Positions 27,009 through 35,338 of a DNA stretch of 64,000 nt are shown one piece after another. The notes beneath the pieces were generated by a model that saw nothing but the letters and a program-made list of their open reading frames with translations, was not told where the DNA came from and did no database searches. Position 1 is the first letter of the stretch. Each line of letters begins with the position of its first letter. The stretch comes from Hamadaea flava (GTDB lineage: Bacteria > Actinomycetota > Actinomycetes > Mycobacteriales > Micromonosporaceae): the NCBI RefSeq assembly GCF_024172085.1, contig NZ_JAMZDZ010000001.1:2356001-2420000 (forward strand). The letters are read 5' to 3'. The translations under genes and the position numbers were made by a program.

Positions 27009-29000
27009 ATGCGCCGTCTCACGGTCTCGGTCCTGCTGGCCGCGGTGGTCGCTCTGGTGACGTCCGCACTGCCCGCCACCGCCAATCCCGCGCAGCCTCG
27101 GGTCGGCGGCGGGCAGTCGGACGGCGTCACGGCCGCCGTCGCGTGCACCCCCAACCCCGCGACCCCGTTGCGCCAGCTGCGCGCGATGTGGATCGCCAGC
27201 GTCACCAACATCGACTGGCCCAGCGCGACGGGGCTGAGCGCGGCCACGCAGCAGGCCCAGTTCAAGTCGTGGCTCGATCTGGCCGTGCAGCACAACATGA
27301 ACGCCGTCGTCGTGCAGATCCGCCCGACGGCCGACGCGTTCTGGCCCTCGGCCTACGAGCCCTGGTCCCGCTACCTCACCGGTACGCAGGGCGTCAGCCC
27401 CGGCTATGACCCGCTGGCCTTCATGGTGAGCGAGGCGCACGCCCGCAACCTGGAGTTCCACGCCTGGTTCAACCCGTATCGGGTCGCGTTGACCACCGAC
27501 CTGACGACGCTCACGGCGACCCACCCGGCGCGTACGCATCCTGACTGGACCTTCGCCTACGACGGCCGGCGCTACTACAACCCGGGCATTCCGGCGGTGC
27601 GGACGTTCGTCGAGGACGCGATGATGGACGCGGTCACCAAGTACGACGTCGACGGCGTCCATTGGGACGACTACTTCTACCCGTACCCCGTCTCCGGGGT
27701 GGCCCTCCCGGACGCGGCGACCTACGCGCAGTACGGCGGCGGCTTCGCCGACATCGCCGACTGGCGGCGCAACAACGTCGACCTGCTCGTGCAGGAGATG
27801 TCCCAGCGCATCCACGCCGCCAAGCCCTGGGTCAAGTTCGGGGTCAGCCCGTTCGGCATCTGGCGCAACGCGAGCACCGACGCCCTCGGTTCGCAGACCA
27901 GCGGGCTCCAGTCGTACGACGCGATCTACGCCGACTCCCGCAAGTGGGTGAAGTCCGGCTGGCTGGACTACATCGCCCCGCAGATCTACTGGCACATCGG
28001 CTTCACCACGGCCGACTACGCCGTCCTGATGCCCTGGTGGGCCGACGTGGTGGCGGGCACGAACACGCAGCTCTACATCGGCCAGGCGACGTACCGGGTC
28101 GGGGCGTCCGGCCAGTCCGCGCAGTGGCAGACGACGACCGAGCTGACCAACCACCTCATGCTCAACCGCAATTACCCCGAAGTGGACGGCGACATCCACT
28201 TCAGTGCCAACGACATCCTCGCCGACCGGCTCGGCGGCGTCACCCGGCTCACGGCCGACCACTACACCCGGCCCGCGCTCCTGCCTCTGTCGGTCACCGG
28301 CACGCCGCCGGCCGCACCCGCGACTCCGACCGGTACGCGAGTGAGCACCGGCGTCCAGCTGAACTGGACCGGATCGGGCACGTCGTACGCCGTCTACCGG
28401 ATCGCCGGGGCCGGACCGGCCGACGCCTGCGCCTTCACCGACGCGACGAACCTGCTGACCACCGTACGCGGAACGGCGTACCTGGATAAGTCGGCGGTCG
28501 CCGGGCAGACCTACACCTACTACGTGACCGCCTTGGACCGCCTGCAGACCCAGAGCGCGCCGAGCACCGGGCGTACGGTGAGCGGCGGCCCGTTCAGCGT
28601 CATCGTGGACAACACCGACAGCGGCCGGTTCACCGCCAGCGCCAACTGGGGCAGCTCGGCGTACTCGACGCAGCGGTACGGCGCCGACTACCGGTTCGCC
28701 AATCCGCAGTCGGTCTCCGACGCCGCCTGGTGGAAGGCGGACATCCCGGCGGCCGGCAGCTACAAGGTCGCGGTCTGGTATCCCGCCAACAGCGGATACA
28801 ACAGCGCCACCCCGTTCGTCGTCGCCACCACCACCGGCAACGTGACGGTCTCGGTCGATCAACGGTCGACCGGCGGGACCTGGGTGAACCTCGGTACGTT
28901 CACACTGGCGGCGGGCGACCACAACGTGGTCGGCGTCAGCCGGTGGACGACCGGGACCGGCTACGTCATCGCGGACGCCGTACGCATCACCGCTGCCTGA
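27009..29000 (+). CDS. Secreted GHL10 (DUF187/YngK-like) glycoside hydrolase with golvesin-like C-terminal domain
   Basis: A 663-residue exported protein. The signal peptide is about residues 1-26. The GHL10 domain (about 53-410) starts LRAMWIASVTNIDWP and contains VVVQIRPTADAFWPSAYEPW, FHAWFNPYRV and DGVHWDDYFYPYP with conserved acidic residues. A FnIII-like segment follows (about 430-525), then a golvesin/Xly CBD-like domain (about 530-663). E. coli DigH (YddW) of this family cleaves denuded peptidoglycan glycan strands; this protein may do likewise or act on related glycans. It has GAGAGGA 8 nt before the ATG. A close paralogue lies at 48163-49827. Confidence 0.88.
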   Translation: MRRLTVSVLLAAVVALVTSALPATANPAQPRVGGGQSDGVTAAVACTPNPATPLRQLRAMWIASVTNIDWPSATGLSAATQQAQFKSWLDLAVQHNMNAVVVQIRPTADAFWPSAYEPWSRYLTGTQGVSPGYDPLAFMVSEAHARNLEFHAWFNPYRVALTTDLTTLTATHPARTHPDWTFAYDGRRYYNPGIPAVRTFVEDAMMDAVTKYDVDGVHWDDYFYPYPVSGVALPDAATYAQYGGGFADIADWRRNNVDLLVQEMSQRIHAAKPWVKFGVSPFGIWRNASTDALGSQTSGLQSYDAIYADSRKWVKSGWLDYIAPQIYWHIGFTTADYAVLMPWWADVVAGTNTQLYIGQATYRVGASGQSAQWQTTTELTNHLMLNRNYPEVDGDIHFSANDILADRLGGVTRLTADHYTRPALLPLSVTGTPPAAPATPTGTRVSTGVQLNWTGSGTSYAVYRIAGAGPADACAFTDATNLLTTVRGTAYLDKSAVAGQTYTYYVTALDRLQTQSAPSTGRTVSGGPFSVIVDNTDSGRFTASANWGSSAYSTQRYGADYRFANPQSVSDAAWWKADIPAAGSYKVAVWYPANSGYNSATPFVVATTTGNVTVSVDQRSTGGTWVNLGTFTLAAGDHNVVGVSRWTTGTGYVIADAVRITAA

Positions 29001-29021
29001 CTCCCCCTCACGGCAGCACGG

Positions 29022-29050
29022 AGCCGCCCCGGCCGATCGCCGGGGCGGCT
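29022..29050. terminator. Strong GC-rich hairpin terminator
   Basis: Perfect 12-bp stem AGCCGCCCCGGC (29022-29033)/GCCGGGGCGGCT (29039-29050) with a 5-nt loop, followed by TCGTCT. It lies between the convergent GHL10 and ArsR-SRPBCC genes and may work in both directions. Confidence 0.75.
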
Positions 29051-29055
29051 TCGTC

Positions 29056-29832
29056 TCACACTGCCAGCGGCTCGCCGGTCTCCAGCAGCGACTTGAGGCT
29101 GGACAGCAGCGGCGGCCAGCCGCCGCGGATGCCTTCGAGCACCTGGCTGCCCGGCTGGAAGCCGTCCTGGATCACGGTCAGCTTGACGACGTCGCCCTGC
29201 GGTTCCAGCTCGAACGTCAACCGCGACCGCGGCTCGGCGGCCATCTCCGGCGGCATGCCGCCCACCATCTCCTGGAACTCGGGCGTGAAGGTGTGCCACG
29301 TGTACGACAGCCGCCGATACGGCTGCGACTCCAGGATCACCTGCTCCGGATCGGCCATCCGCAGCCCCTTGTAGATCCAGGTGATCGTCGAGCCCTTCTG
29401 CCAATCGGTCTCGAACTCGGTTCCCCAGTAGCGGCTGGTGAACGCCGGATCGGTCAGCGCCTGCCACAGCTTCTCCGGCGTGGTCCGGATGTACGTCGTG
29501 TACACGAACTCGGTGTCGCTCATGGGTTCTCCCTCCAATGCCCGCTTCAGGTCGGCCAGGGCCTGCGCACGCGCCCGGCCGTACTGCCCGATCCACCGGT
29601 CGGCGATCGAGTTGATCGGTTCGGCGTTGAGGTAGTGGTACTTCTCCCGGCCCCGCCACACGGTCGTGACCAGGTTGGCCGCCTCCAGCACGGCCAGGTG
29701 CTTGCTCACCGACTGCCGCGCCATCCGCAGCCCGGCGCACAGCTCCCGCAAGGTCTGCCCGTTGCGCTCGTTGAGACTGTCGAGCAGTTGCCGCCGGCTC
29801 GGATCGGCCAGCGCCCGGAAGACGTCGTCCAT
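29056..29832 (-). CDS. ArsR-type HTH fused to SRPBCC/AHSA1 domain
   Basis: A 258-residue fusion. Residues 1-95 are an ArsR winged helix (MDDVFRALADPSRRQLLDSL, recognition helix MARQSVSKHLAVLEAA). Residues 105-258 are an SRPBCC/AHSA1 (START-like) domain (YTTYIRTTPEKLWQALTDPA). In most actinobacteria these are separate neighbouring genes, but the fused form is known. The START-like half would bind a hydrophobic ligand controlling DNA binding. ATG 29832 has GAGG 5 nt upstream and matches the family N-terminus. Two identical-type palindromes over its promoter indicate autoregulation. Confidence 0.88.
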   Translation of the reverse strand: MDDVFRALADPSRRQLLDSLNERNGQTLRELCAGLRMARQSVSKHLAVLEAANLVTTVWRGREKYHYLNAEPINSIADRWIGQYGRARAQALADLKRALEGEPMSDTEFVYTTYIRTTPEKLWQALTDPAFTSRYWGTEFETDWQKGSTITWIYKGLRMADPEQVILESQPYRRLSYTWHTFTPEFQEMVGGMPPEMAAEPRSRLTFELEPQGDVVKLTVIQDGFQPGSQVLEGIRGGWPPLLSSLKSLLETGEPLAV

Positions 29833-29847
29833 ACCCACCTCAGATAT

Positions 29848-29898
29848 GCAGCCTCTTGGCTGCCTTTAACGATAGGCAGCCTATCGGCTGCATGTCAA
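29848..29898 (-). promoter_or_regulatory. Promoter with paired operators for the ArsR-SRPBCC gene
   Basis: On the minus strand: -35 TTGACA (29898-29893), 18-bp spacer, -10 TATCGT (29874-29869). Two perfect palindromes of the form GCAGCC-N4-GGCTGC lie at 29876-29891, exactly in the -35/-10 spacer, and at 29848-29863, over the predicted transcription start. Centre-to-centre distance is 28 bp. This is the clearest autorepression architecture in the window. Confidence 0.75.
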
Positions 29899-29938
29899 TC
29901 GGAACGCGCCGAATCCCCAGCTCAATCCGCCGAGGCCG

Positions 29939-30160
29939 TCAATCCACCGAGACCGCGATGAGTCCCCCGATCGCGATCACGAACCCCAGCACCGCGAAGG
30001 CGATCCCACCGAGCCGCTCCTCCCGGCGGGACGGGTTCCCCGCCCGCCGAGACCGCCAGAGCAGCCAGCCGCCGATCGCGAGAAGAACCAGGCCCAGCAC
30101 CGGATAGCCGCCGGTGGACAGCGGGTTGATCGCCACCGGACGCGCGACGAGAGAGATCAT
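29939..30160 (-). CDS. Small two-helix membrane protein (73 aa)
   Basis: Two transmembrane helices (GYPVLGLVLLAIGGWLLW and GGIAFAVLGFVIAIGGLIAV) joined by a basic loop RSRRAGNPSRREER. N-in/C-in topology is likely. It lies upstream of the ArsR-SRPBCC gene on the same strand, about 40 bp beyond that gene's promoter, and 25 bp downstream of the pentapeptide gene stop. No function known. Confidence 0.6.
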   Translation of the reverse strand: MISLVARPVAINPLSTGGYPVLGLVLLAIGGWLLWRSRRAGNPSRREERLGGIAFAVLGFVIAIGGLIAVSVD

Positions 30161-30185
30161 CGGCCGAGGCTACAAGGCCGCGGCC

Positions 30186-30830
30186 TCAGCGCTCTACGGT
30201 GATGCCGAGCGCGCCGGCGAGCAGCTCGGTCAGCACGACCAGATCGTCCGCGCGAACGGTCGCCCCGGCCAGGCTCGCCACCCCGCCGAGCCCGCTCAAG
30301 TCGCAGTCGACGAACCGGGCGCCCTCAAGCTTGGCGTTGCTGAACTGAGCGGCGGTCAGATCGCAGCGCTCGAAGAGCACCCCACGCAGATCCGCCCCGA
30401 CGAAATCGGCCCGCCGCAGATCGCAGCCGACGAACGCCGACTTGGTGAAGGTCGTCGCGCGCCACGTCGTCAGATCGAGCCGGCAGTCGCGCAGGGTGAC
30501 ATCCCGCAGCGCACCACCGATGTAGACCATCCCGGTGCCCCGGCACTCGACCAGCTCCACCCGCCGCAGGCCACACCGGTCGGCGTTCAGGTTCGCCAGG
30601 TCGCAGTGATGCAGCGCGCAGTCGACGAAGGTGGCCCTCTCCAGGCGTACGCCCCCGAGCCGGACGCGGGTGAGCCGGCTCTGCTCCACCTCCAGCCCGG
30701 CGGCCTCCCCCTCGAACGTCTCACCGGCGAGGTCGAGCTGCCACCACTCCTCCTCGTCGTCGAGGACCGGCGTCCCGGTCGACCACTCGGCAGGCAGGTT
30801 CGGCGGCGCAGGCTGCGAAGCTTTCGTCAC
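30186..30830 (-). CDS. Pentapeptide repeat protein
   Basis: A 214-residue protein built largely of A(D/N)LXX-type pentapeptides (e.g. CDLRRADFVGADLRGVLFER, CDLTAAQFSNAKLEGARFVD), which form a right-handed quadrilateral beta-helix. Such proteins can mimic DNA (gyrase inhibitors such as MfpA/Qnr), but this cannot be inferred here. The GTG at 30830 is chosen because the upstream frame runs into the divergent gene region and lacks repeats. Confidence 0.8.
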   Translation of the reverse strand: MTKASQPAPPNLPAEWSTGTPVLDDEEEWWQLDLAGETFEGEAAGLEVEQSRLTRVRLGGVRLERATFVDCALHHCDLANLNADRCGLRRVELVECRGTGMVYIGGALRDVTLRDCRLDLTTWRATTFTKSAFVGCDLRRADFVGADLRGVLFERCDLTAAQFSNAKLEGARFVDCDLSGLGGVASLAGATVRADDLVVLTELLAGALGITVER

Positions 30831-30966
30831 GCCGCCGAACGTAGTCGACCGCACCGACAAGATCGAAGAATCTTTCTTCGAAATGCCGTCGTAATGCGGT
30901 AACGCCTTGCGATCGAATGGATGCATGACAACCCTCGCTCCACCCCGGCTGGTCGCCGCGCCGAGT

Positions 30967-30984
30967 GCATACACGACGTATGCT
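30967..30984 (+). promoter_or_regulatory. Operator palindrome and -10 box of the toxin-antitoxin operon
   Basis: GCATAC-ACGAC-GTATGC is a perfect inverted repeat at 30967-30983. It overlaps a -10-like TATGCT (30979-30984), 6 nt before the antitoxin ATG at 30991. Antitoxin binding here would block a leaderless promoter, the usual TA autoregulation. No good -35 was found. Confidence 0.6.
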
Positions 30985-30990
30985 CGTCCG

Positions 30991-31227
30991 ATGGCGTACA
31001 CGTCCATCCGCGTCACCACCGAGGTCAGGGACCGGCTCGCACTGATCGCCGACCAGCGCGGCATCAGCCTCGGCAAGCTCTTGATGGAGTTCGCCGAGAA
31101 GACCTTGACCCCCGACGAGCTGAAGGCTCGCGGACATGTCGTCCACGAGTACTTCCGTGACACCTTCGGCATCGTCACGACCGACGAGGGCGTCGCCGCC
31201 GCCCACAAGTGGCTGGACGAGCTGTGA
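30991..31227 (+). CDS. Ribbon-helix-helix antitoxin-like protein
   Basis: A 78-residue protein. The N-terminus SIRVTTEVRDRLALIADQRG-ISLGKLL is a MetJ/Arc-type ribbon-helix-helix DNA-binding domain; the C-terminal tail (FRDTFGIVTTDEGVAAAHKW) would bind the toxin. An upstream in-frame start at 30907 is disfavoured, because the ATG at 30991 begins exactly at the RHH strand and sits 6 nt after a -10 box. Its stop is 2 nt before the PIN gene start. Confidence 0.75.
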   Translation: MAYTSIRVTTEVRDRLALIADQRGISLGKLLMEFAEKTLTPDELKARGHVVHEYFRDTFGIVTTDEGVAAAHKWLDEL

Positions 31228-31229
31228 CC

Positions 31230-31616
31230 ATGACTCCGAAGACCCTCCTCCTCGACACCTCAAGCCTGCTCGCGCTCGGTCGCAGCGTGTGGCTCGCCGA
31301 TTTCCTCCAGGCCACGGAGGAACGGCTCGACCGGGTCGTCCTCACTCCGGCCGCCTGCCTCGCCACAGCCGGACGGCACCAGCCACACCTCGTCAAGCAC
31401 GTCGGGATGCTGCCGGCCATCTCCGTCGTCGCGCTGCGCTACCACCACGTGTTGGCGAGCGACGCCTGGGAGTGGTCCGAACTCGATGTAGCACACACCG
31501 CTGCCGTCGCACTGCCGAGCCCAGATGCGCCCGAGGGCGCACACGTCGTCACCGCCAACCCTGAGCTCTACAAGCAGTGGCCGTTCGTTCGGACGATCCA
31601 GCTGCCGCCGCAGTGA
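31230..31616 (+). CDS. PIN-domain-like toxin (VapC-like, divergent)
   Basis: A 128-residue protein beginning MTPKTLLLDTSSLLALG, with Asp9 as the first PIN acidic residue. Later, LDVAHTAAVAL and HVVTANPELYK match the usual D-x-x-x-A and VT-N-D-x(F/Y) segments, but the canonical ND is NP, so one metal ligand is altered. VapC toxins are Mg-dependent RNases that cut tRNA or rRNA. Translated 2 nt after the RHH antitoxin. It could be a functional variant or a weakened toxin. Confidence 0.65.
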   Translation: MTPKTLLLDTSSLLALGRSVWLADFLQATEERLDRVVLTPAACLATAGRHQPHLVKHVGMLPAISVVALRYHHVLASDAWEWSELDVAHTAAVALPSPDAPEGAHVVTANPELYKQWPFVRTIQLPPQ

Positions 31617-31664
31617 GGAGGCCGGGAGGTTGACAGGGAACGCGAAAGCCTTTCGAATACTCCG

Positions 31665-32270
31665 GTGATCGAGATCCGCATCGCGATTCCCGCCGACCTT
31701 CCGGCTCTGGCGGCGACGATGGCCGACGCGTTTGACGGCGACCCCGTGTGGTCGTGGATGCTGCACCACGACTCCGACAGCCCGGCCAGGCGACGGCAGC
31801 GGCTCGCGTTGCTGTTCGGCGCGCTGCTGCGGCATTCCGTGCCGAAGGAACGGGTGTTCACCACCGGCGACCGGCAGGCGCTGACGATCTGGTCGCCGCC
31901 CGGCGACTGGAAGCTGCCGACCCCGGCCATGGTGCGGGCCGCTCCCTCGATCGCCCGGGCGGCGGGCGTACGCCTGCCGAGGTTGCTCGGCCGGCTCGGG
32001 GACGTCGAGAAGCATCACGACAAGCAGCCGCCGGGGCACTGGTATCTGGAGTTCATCGCGACCGCGTCGGCGGCGCAGGGCAGCGGGCTGGGATCGGCGC
32101 TGCTGCAGGCCGGGCTCGACCGGTTCGACGCGGACGGCGTACCGGTGTATCTGGAGTCGTCGAATCCGCGGAACCTGCCGTTCTACGAGCGACACGGGTT
32201 CGAGGTGACCGGGAACCTGCCCGTGTCGGCCGGACCGGAACAATGGACGCTATGGCGCAAACCCCAGTGA
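31665..32270 (+). CDS. GNAT family N-acetyltransferase
   Basis: A 201-residue GNAT starting at GTG 31665. The acetyl-CoA motif AAQGSGLGSALLQAGLDRF is at about residues 126-144, and SSNPRNLPFYERHGFEVTGN is the C-terminal motif. The N-terminal half (DGDPVWSWMLHHDSDSPARR) resembles puromycin N-acetyltransferase-like GNATs. Overlaps the next GNAT gene by 19 nt. Acceptor unknown. Confidence 0.85.
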   Translation: MIEIRIAIPADLPALAATMADAFDGDPVWSWMLHHDSDSPARRRQRLALLFGALLRHSVPKERVFTTGDRQALTIWSPPGDWKLPTPAMVRAAPSIARAAGVRLPRLLGRLGDVEKHHDKQPPGHWYLEFIATASAAQGSGLGSALLQAGLDRFDADGVPVYLESSNPRNLPFYERHGFEVTGNLPVSAGPEQWTLWRKPQ

Positions 32271-32692
32271 CACCAGGGTACGAAGTCGACGACGACCCGG
32301 CTCGGATCGACGTCGACACGGCGTACGCGTTCCTGTCGACGGAGGCCTATTGGGGCCGATGGCGTACCCGTGAAGACTTCGCGGAGCAGGTGCGGACCGC
32401 GTGGCGGGTCGTCGGAGCCTTCGACTCCGACGGCAAGCTGGTGGGGTTCGCGCGGGCCGTGTCCGACGGGCTGGCCATCGCGTATCTGGCGGATGTCTAT
32501 GTGGACGACGCTCACCGCGGGCACGGGCTGGGCGTGGCGCTGGTGCACAAGATGATCGAGGATGGGCCGGGCCGCGAGTTCCGGTGGATGCTGCACACCA
32601 GCGACGCGCACGGTCTGTACGAGAAGTTCGGGTTCGGGTCGACCACAGCGATGGAGCGGCCCGCGGGGCCGAGCCGGCGGCCGATCAGCTGA
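32252..32692 (+). CDS. GNAT family N-acetyltransferase
   Basis: A 146-residue GNAT. VYVDDAHRGHGLGVALVHKM is the acetyl-CoA binding motif, and AHGLYEKFGF the C-terminal helix motif. The N-terminal half (DVDTAYAFLSTEAYWGRWRT) matches the arylamine/phosphinothricin-like GNAT type common in bacteria. The start at 32252 (or 32243) lies inside the upstream GNAT, indicating translational coupling. The 3' end overlaps the convergent ketopantoate reductase by 8 bp. Confidence 0.85.
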   Translation: MAQTPVTPGYEVDDDPARIDVDTAYAFLSTEAYWGRWRTREDFAEQVRTAWRVVGAFDSDGKLVGFARAVSDGLAIAYLADVYVDDAHRGHGLGVALVHKMIEDGPGREFRWMLHTSDAHGLYEKFGFGSTTAMERPAGPSRRPIS

Positions 32693-33653
32693 GCCATTCC
32701 TCGACGGTGAGGGTGCCCGGCGGGCGGCGCTCGGCGGCGAAACGGGTCGCCCACCGCTGTGTGCGTTCGTTGAGCGGGGCGGGGCGGCCGAGCTGCCGCG
32801 CCAGCTGCACGATCTCGCCGTTGAGGTAGTCGGTCTCGATGCTGCCGGTGCCGCGCTCGAGGCTCTGCCAGGACGAGCTGCCCGAGCGGGAACCCTTGAG
32901 CTGGAGGATGTCGCCGCGACGGCGGCGGTCCTCCGCCTCGGACACGTACGCGATCCCGGCGGCGTCGAGGACGGCGGCCGCCTCGGCACGCGCCTCGGCG
33001 ACCAGCTCCTCGACCCGCTCGGCGGGTACGCACACCGCCCGGATGCCGTTGCCGAGGTTGACCAGGAGTTTGCAGTACTTCCACGGCATGATGTGCTCGC
33101 GGAGTTCGCTGACGAACCCGGCGCTGCGCAGGTCAGCGGAGATCCGAGCGGCTCGGTCGTCCAGGCCCGACGGGATTCGTCCGATGTCGAGGATGCCGGG
33201 CACCGGCGCGCAGTCCGCCCGGACGACCCCGGGTTCCAGATGGGTCGCGGGCAGCATCACGCAGATGCCGTAGACGTCGGCGAAGTAGCGCAGCGCCAGG
33301 CGCTCGTTGGCGACGCCGTTCTGCAGGCAGACCACGGTGAGGCCGCGTACGCCGGTCCGGGTGACGCTCTGCAACGCGGCCTCGGTGTCGTTGCCCTTGA
33401 CCGCCAGCAGCACCACATCGCCGTCGCGCAGCCCCAACTCCGCAGGATCGACGGCGGCGTCCAGTTTGAGCTGGTGCACTGCGCCGGGCGTCTGGACCTG
33501 CAGCCCGTCCCGGCGGATCGCCGCCAGATGGTCGCCCCGAGCCAGCAGCGCGACCTCATGGCCGGCTACCGCGAGCAGCCCGCCGACCACACCGCCGACC
33601 GCGCCCGCACCCAGGACCACATAGCGGACCGGGTACGGGCGCGGGTGCGACAT
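32685..33653 (-). CDS. panE: 2-dehydropantoate 2-reductase (ketopantoate reductase)
   Basis: A 322-residue NADPH-dependent reductase. The Rossmann motif GAGAVGGVVGG is at about residues 15-25. MPWKYCKLLVNLGN carries the conserved catalytic Lys and Asn, and SSWQSLERGTGSIETDYLNG the C-terminal signature. It converts ketopantoate to pantoate for pantothenate/CoA synthesis, though many actinobacterial paralogues of this family act on other 2-oxo acids. The neighbours do not belong to pantothenate synthesis, so the gene symbol is provisional. Confidence 0.8.
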   Translation of the reverse strand: MSHPRPYPVRYVVLGAGAVGGVVGGLLAVAGHEVALLARGDHLAAIRRDGLQVQTPGAVHQLKLDAAVDPAELGLRDGDVVLLAVKGNDTEAALQSVTRTGVRGLTVVCLQNGVANERLALRYFADVYGICVMLPATHLEPGVVRADCAPVPGILDIGRIPSGLDDRAARISADLRSAGFVSELREHIMPWKYCKLLVNLGNGIRAVCVPAERVEELVAEARAEAAAVLDAAGIAYVSEAEDRRRRGDILQLKGSRSGSSSWQSLERGTGSIETDYLNGEIVQLARQLGRPAPLNERTQRWATRFAAERRPPGTLTVEEWLS

Positions 33654-33657
33654 CAGA

Positions 33658-33852
33658 TCAGCCGGCGCGGCGGTTGGACCAGATCCGCTGGGCCTGGCCC
33701 TGCGAGTTCTTCGGGACGAAGTGCGGCTTGCCGTGCGCCTGCTGCGCCTGGCCGCCCTTCTTGCCCTTCGCCCGGCGTTCCGCCCGCGTCAAGCCGGCGT
33801 CCGGGTCCTGGTCCGGCTCGGTGGCCTCGTTCTCGGGAAGTTCTTCTCGCAT
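33658..33852 (-). CDS. Small basic hypothetical protein (64 aa)
   Basis: A hydrophilic protein: an acidic N-terminus (MREELPENEATEPDQDPDAG) followed by a Lys/Arg/Gln-rich tail (RAERRAKGKKGGQAQQAHGK). It is probably unstructured and may bind nucleic acid. GAGGAGA lies just before the ATG. It is 4 nt upstream of the ketopantoate reductase and probably co-transcribed. Similar small proteins of unknown function are widespread in actinobacteria. Confidence 0.65.
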   Translation of the reverse strand: MREELPENEATEPDQDPDAGLTRAERRAKGKKGGQAQQAHGKPHFVPKNSQGQAQRIWSNRRAG

Positions 33853-34177
33853 GACGTGTCTCCTCGCATTGGATCGGGCGCGCAGCTCGGCGCCCGGAAC
33901 GGACCGATGACTGCTGGCGGTGCCGCAGGCCGCGAACTCCGGGTTCGGCGAACCCAGGCTCCCAACGGCGGCGGCGAGACCTCACGCGATGTACATGTCA
34001 GCGAGCGTAACAGCCCCTCGCCGATCTTGTGCAACTCATTTTCGGGCGTGCTGCCGGTCATTTTCCGGCATCCTGCCGGAACGGGCTGCGTACGCAGGGC
34101 GAACCGGCGAGACCTCGGCCGGCTGATCGCGGACGATCAGGGGTGCCGCGCGGGGATCCCAGGAGGAGAATGGCAGG
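33853..34177. other. 325-bp divergent intergenic region
   Basis: Holds the upstream regions of the small basic protein (minus) and the phosphoribosyltransferase (plus). A 12-bp perfect palindrome CTGCGTACGCAG sits at 34086-34097, and a TTGCAC at about 34030 on the minus strand could be a -35. No convincing gene or complete promoter is visible. Confidence 0.4.
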
Positions 34178-34825
34178 GTGAACGCGTTCCGGGATCGTGC
34201 CGACGCCGGTCGCCGGCTGGCCGCCCGGCTCGTCGAAGCCGGGAGTGTTCCAGCTCGCGCCGAACGCGGTGAGGTGGTCGTCCTCGGGCTGCCGCGGGGC
34301 GGCGTACCGGTGGCCGCCGAGATCGCCGCCGTCCTGGGCGCCCCGCTCGACGTCATTGTCGTCCGCAAACTCGGCCATCCCGAGCAGCCCGAATTCGCCG
34401 TCGGCGCGATCGGTGAGGAGAACGCCCGAATCCTGACCGCCGGCGCGCGGGGTCTGCCCGAATCCGCCGTCGCCCACATCAGCGCGGTCGAATCCGCCGA
34501 GCTGGACCGCCGGGTCCGGCGGCTGCGCGGCGATCGTCCGCCGGTGCCGCTCCAGGGCCGGACCGCGCTCATCGTCGACGACGGCATCGCCACCGGCGCG
34601 ACCGCCGCAGTGGCCTGCCAAGTCGCCCGCGCACGCGGCGCGACCAGCGTGATCGTCGCGGCCCCGGTCGCGCCGCCGGGCGCGATCGCCGACCTGGCGC
34701 CGCTGGCCGACGAGGTGATCGCCGTCGTCACACCGGACGTGTTCCACGCCGTCGGCGCCTGGTACGACGACTTCTCCGCGACGACCGACGACGAGGTCGC
34801 CGCGATCCTGACCCAACCCGCCTGA
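34178..34825 (+). CDS. Phosphoribosyltransferase family protein
   Basis: A 215-residue type I PRTase. The PRPP-binding loop is ALIVDDGIATGATA (about residues 129-142). The N-terminal part (VVLGLPRGGVPVAAEIAAVL, DVIVVRKLGHPEQPEFAVGA) matches the predicted phosphoribosyltransferases often linked to stress operons rather than the purine-salvage enzymes. GTG at 34178 follows AGGAGGAG at 34161-34168. Substrate unknown. Confidence 0.85.
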   Translation: MNAFRDRADAGRRLAARLVEAGSVPARAERGEVVVLGLPRGGVPVAAEIAAVLGAPLDVIVVRKLGHPEQPEFAVGAIGEENARILTAGARGLPESAVAHISAVESAELDRRVRRLRGDRPPVPLQGRTALIVDDGIATGATAAVACQVARARGATSVIVAAPVAPPGAIADLAPLADEVIAVVTPDVFHAVGAWYDDFSATTDDEVAAILTQPA

Positions 34826-34873
34826 CCCGCCCACGGGCCGGTCCGCGGCCAAGATCGGTGGAATGATCGCTGC

Positions 34874-35338
34874 ATGGCGACCTACGAAGTAGCAGCGGTC
34901 CTGCTGGTGGACGCGGACGGCGCGCTCTTGATGCAGTTGCGGGACGAGTACGCCCCCGTCTCGCCCAACCAATGGGCGCTGCCCGGCGGCCGCATCGAAC
35001 CCGGTGAGTCCCCGATCGAAGCGGCACACCGCGAACTGCTCGAGGAGACCGGTCTGGTCGCCGACATCGAGCATTTCTGGTCCGGGCCGCGCCCCTACGA
35101 GGAAGGTTTCCCGCACCAGGTGACCTTCCATTTCTTCGCCGGCCACACCGACGCCAAGCAGGAGGACGTGGTGCTCGGCGAGGGCCTCGCGATGGTCTTC
35201 ATCCCCCGCGAGCAGGCGCTCGACCGGGATCTCTCCGCTTCGGCGGCGATGCTCGTGCCGATGTTCCTGGAGTCCGAGCGCTACACCGAACTCACGCGGC
35301 CGACCACCCCACCGCGTTTTCCGCCAGATCACGGATAA
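34874..35338 (+). CDS. NUDIX hydrolase
   Basis: A 154-residue NUDIX protein. The Nudix box GX5EX7REUXEEXGU reads GRIEPGESPIEAAHRELLEE-TGL (about residues 37-59). ATYEVAAVLLVDADGALLMQ is the first strand pair. Substrate not predictable. The 3' end of the gene forms the left arm of the hairpin at 35315-35391, so terminator and coding sequence overlap. Confidence 0.87.
   Translation: MATYEVAAVLLVDADGALLMQLRDEYAPVSPNQWALPGGRIEPGESPIEAAHRELLEETGLVADIEHFWSGPRPYEEGFPHQVTFHFFAGHTDAKQEDVVLGEGLAMVFIPREQALDRDLSASAAMLVPMFLESERYTELTRPTTPPRFPPDHG

Noticed and set aside
26796-28922. 708-codon minus-strand ORF across the GHL10 gene
   Set aside because: It is antisense to a gene with clear homologous domains, its product is Gly/Arg/Val-rich low complexity, and such long shadows are normal at this GC content.
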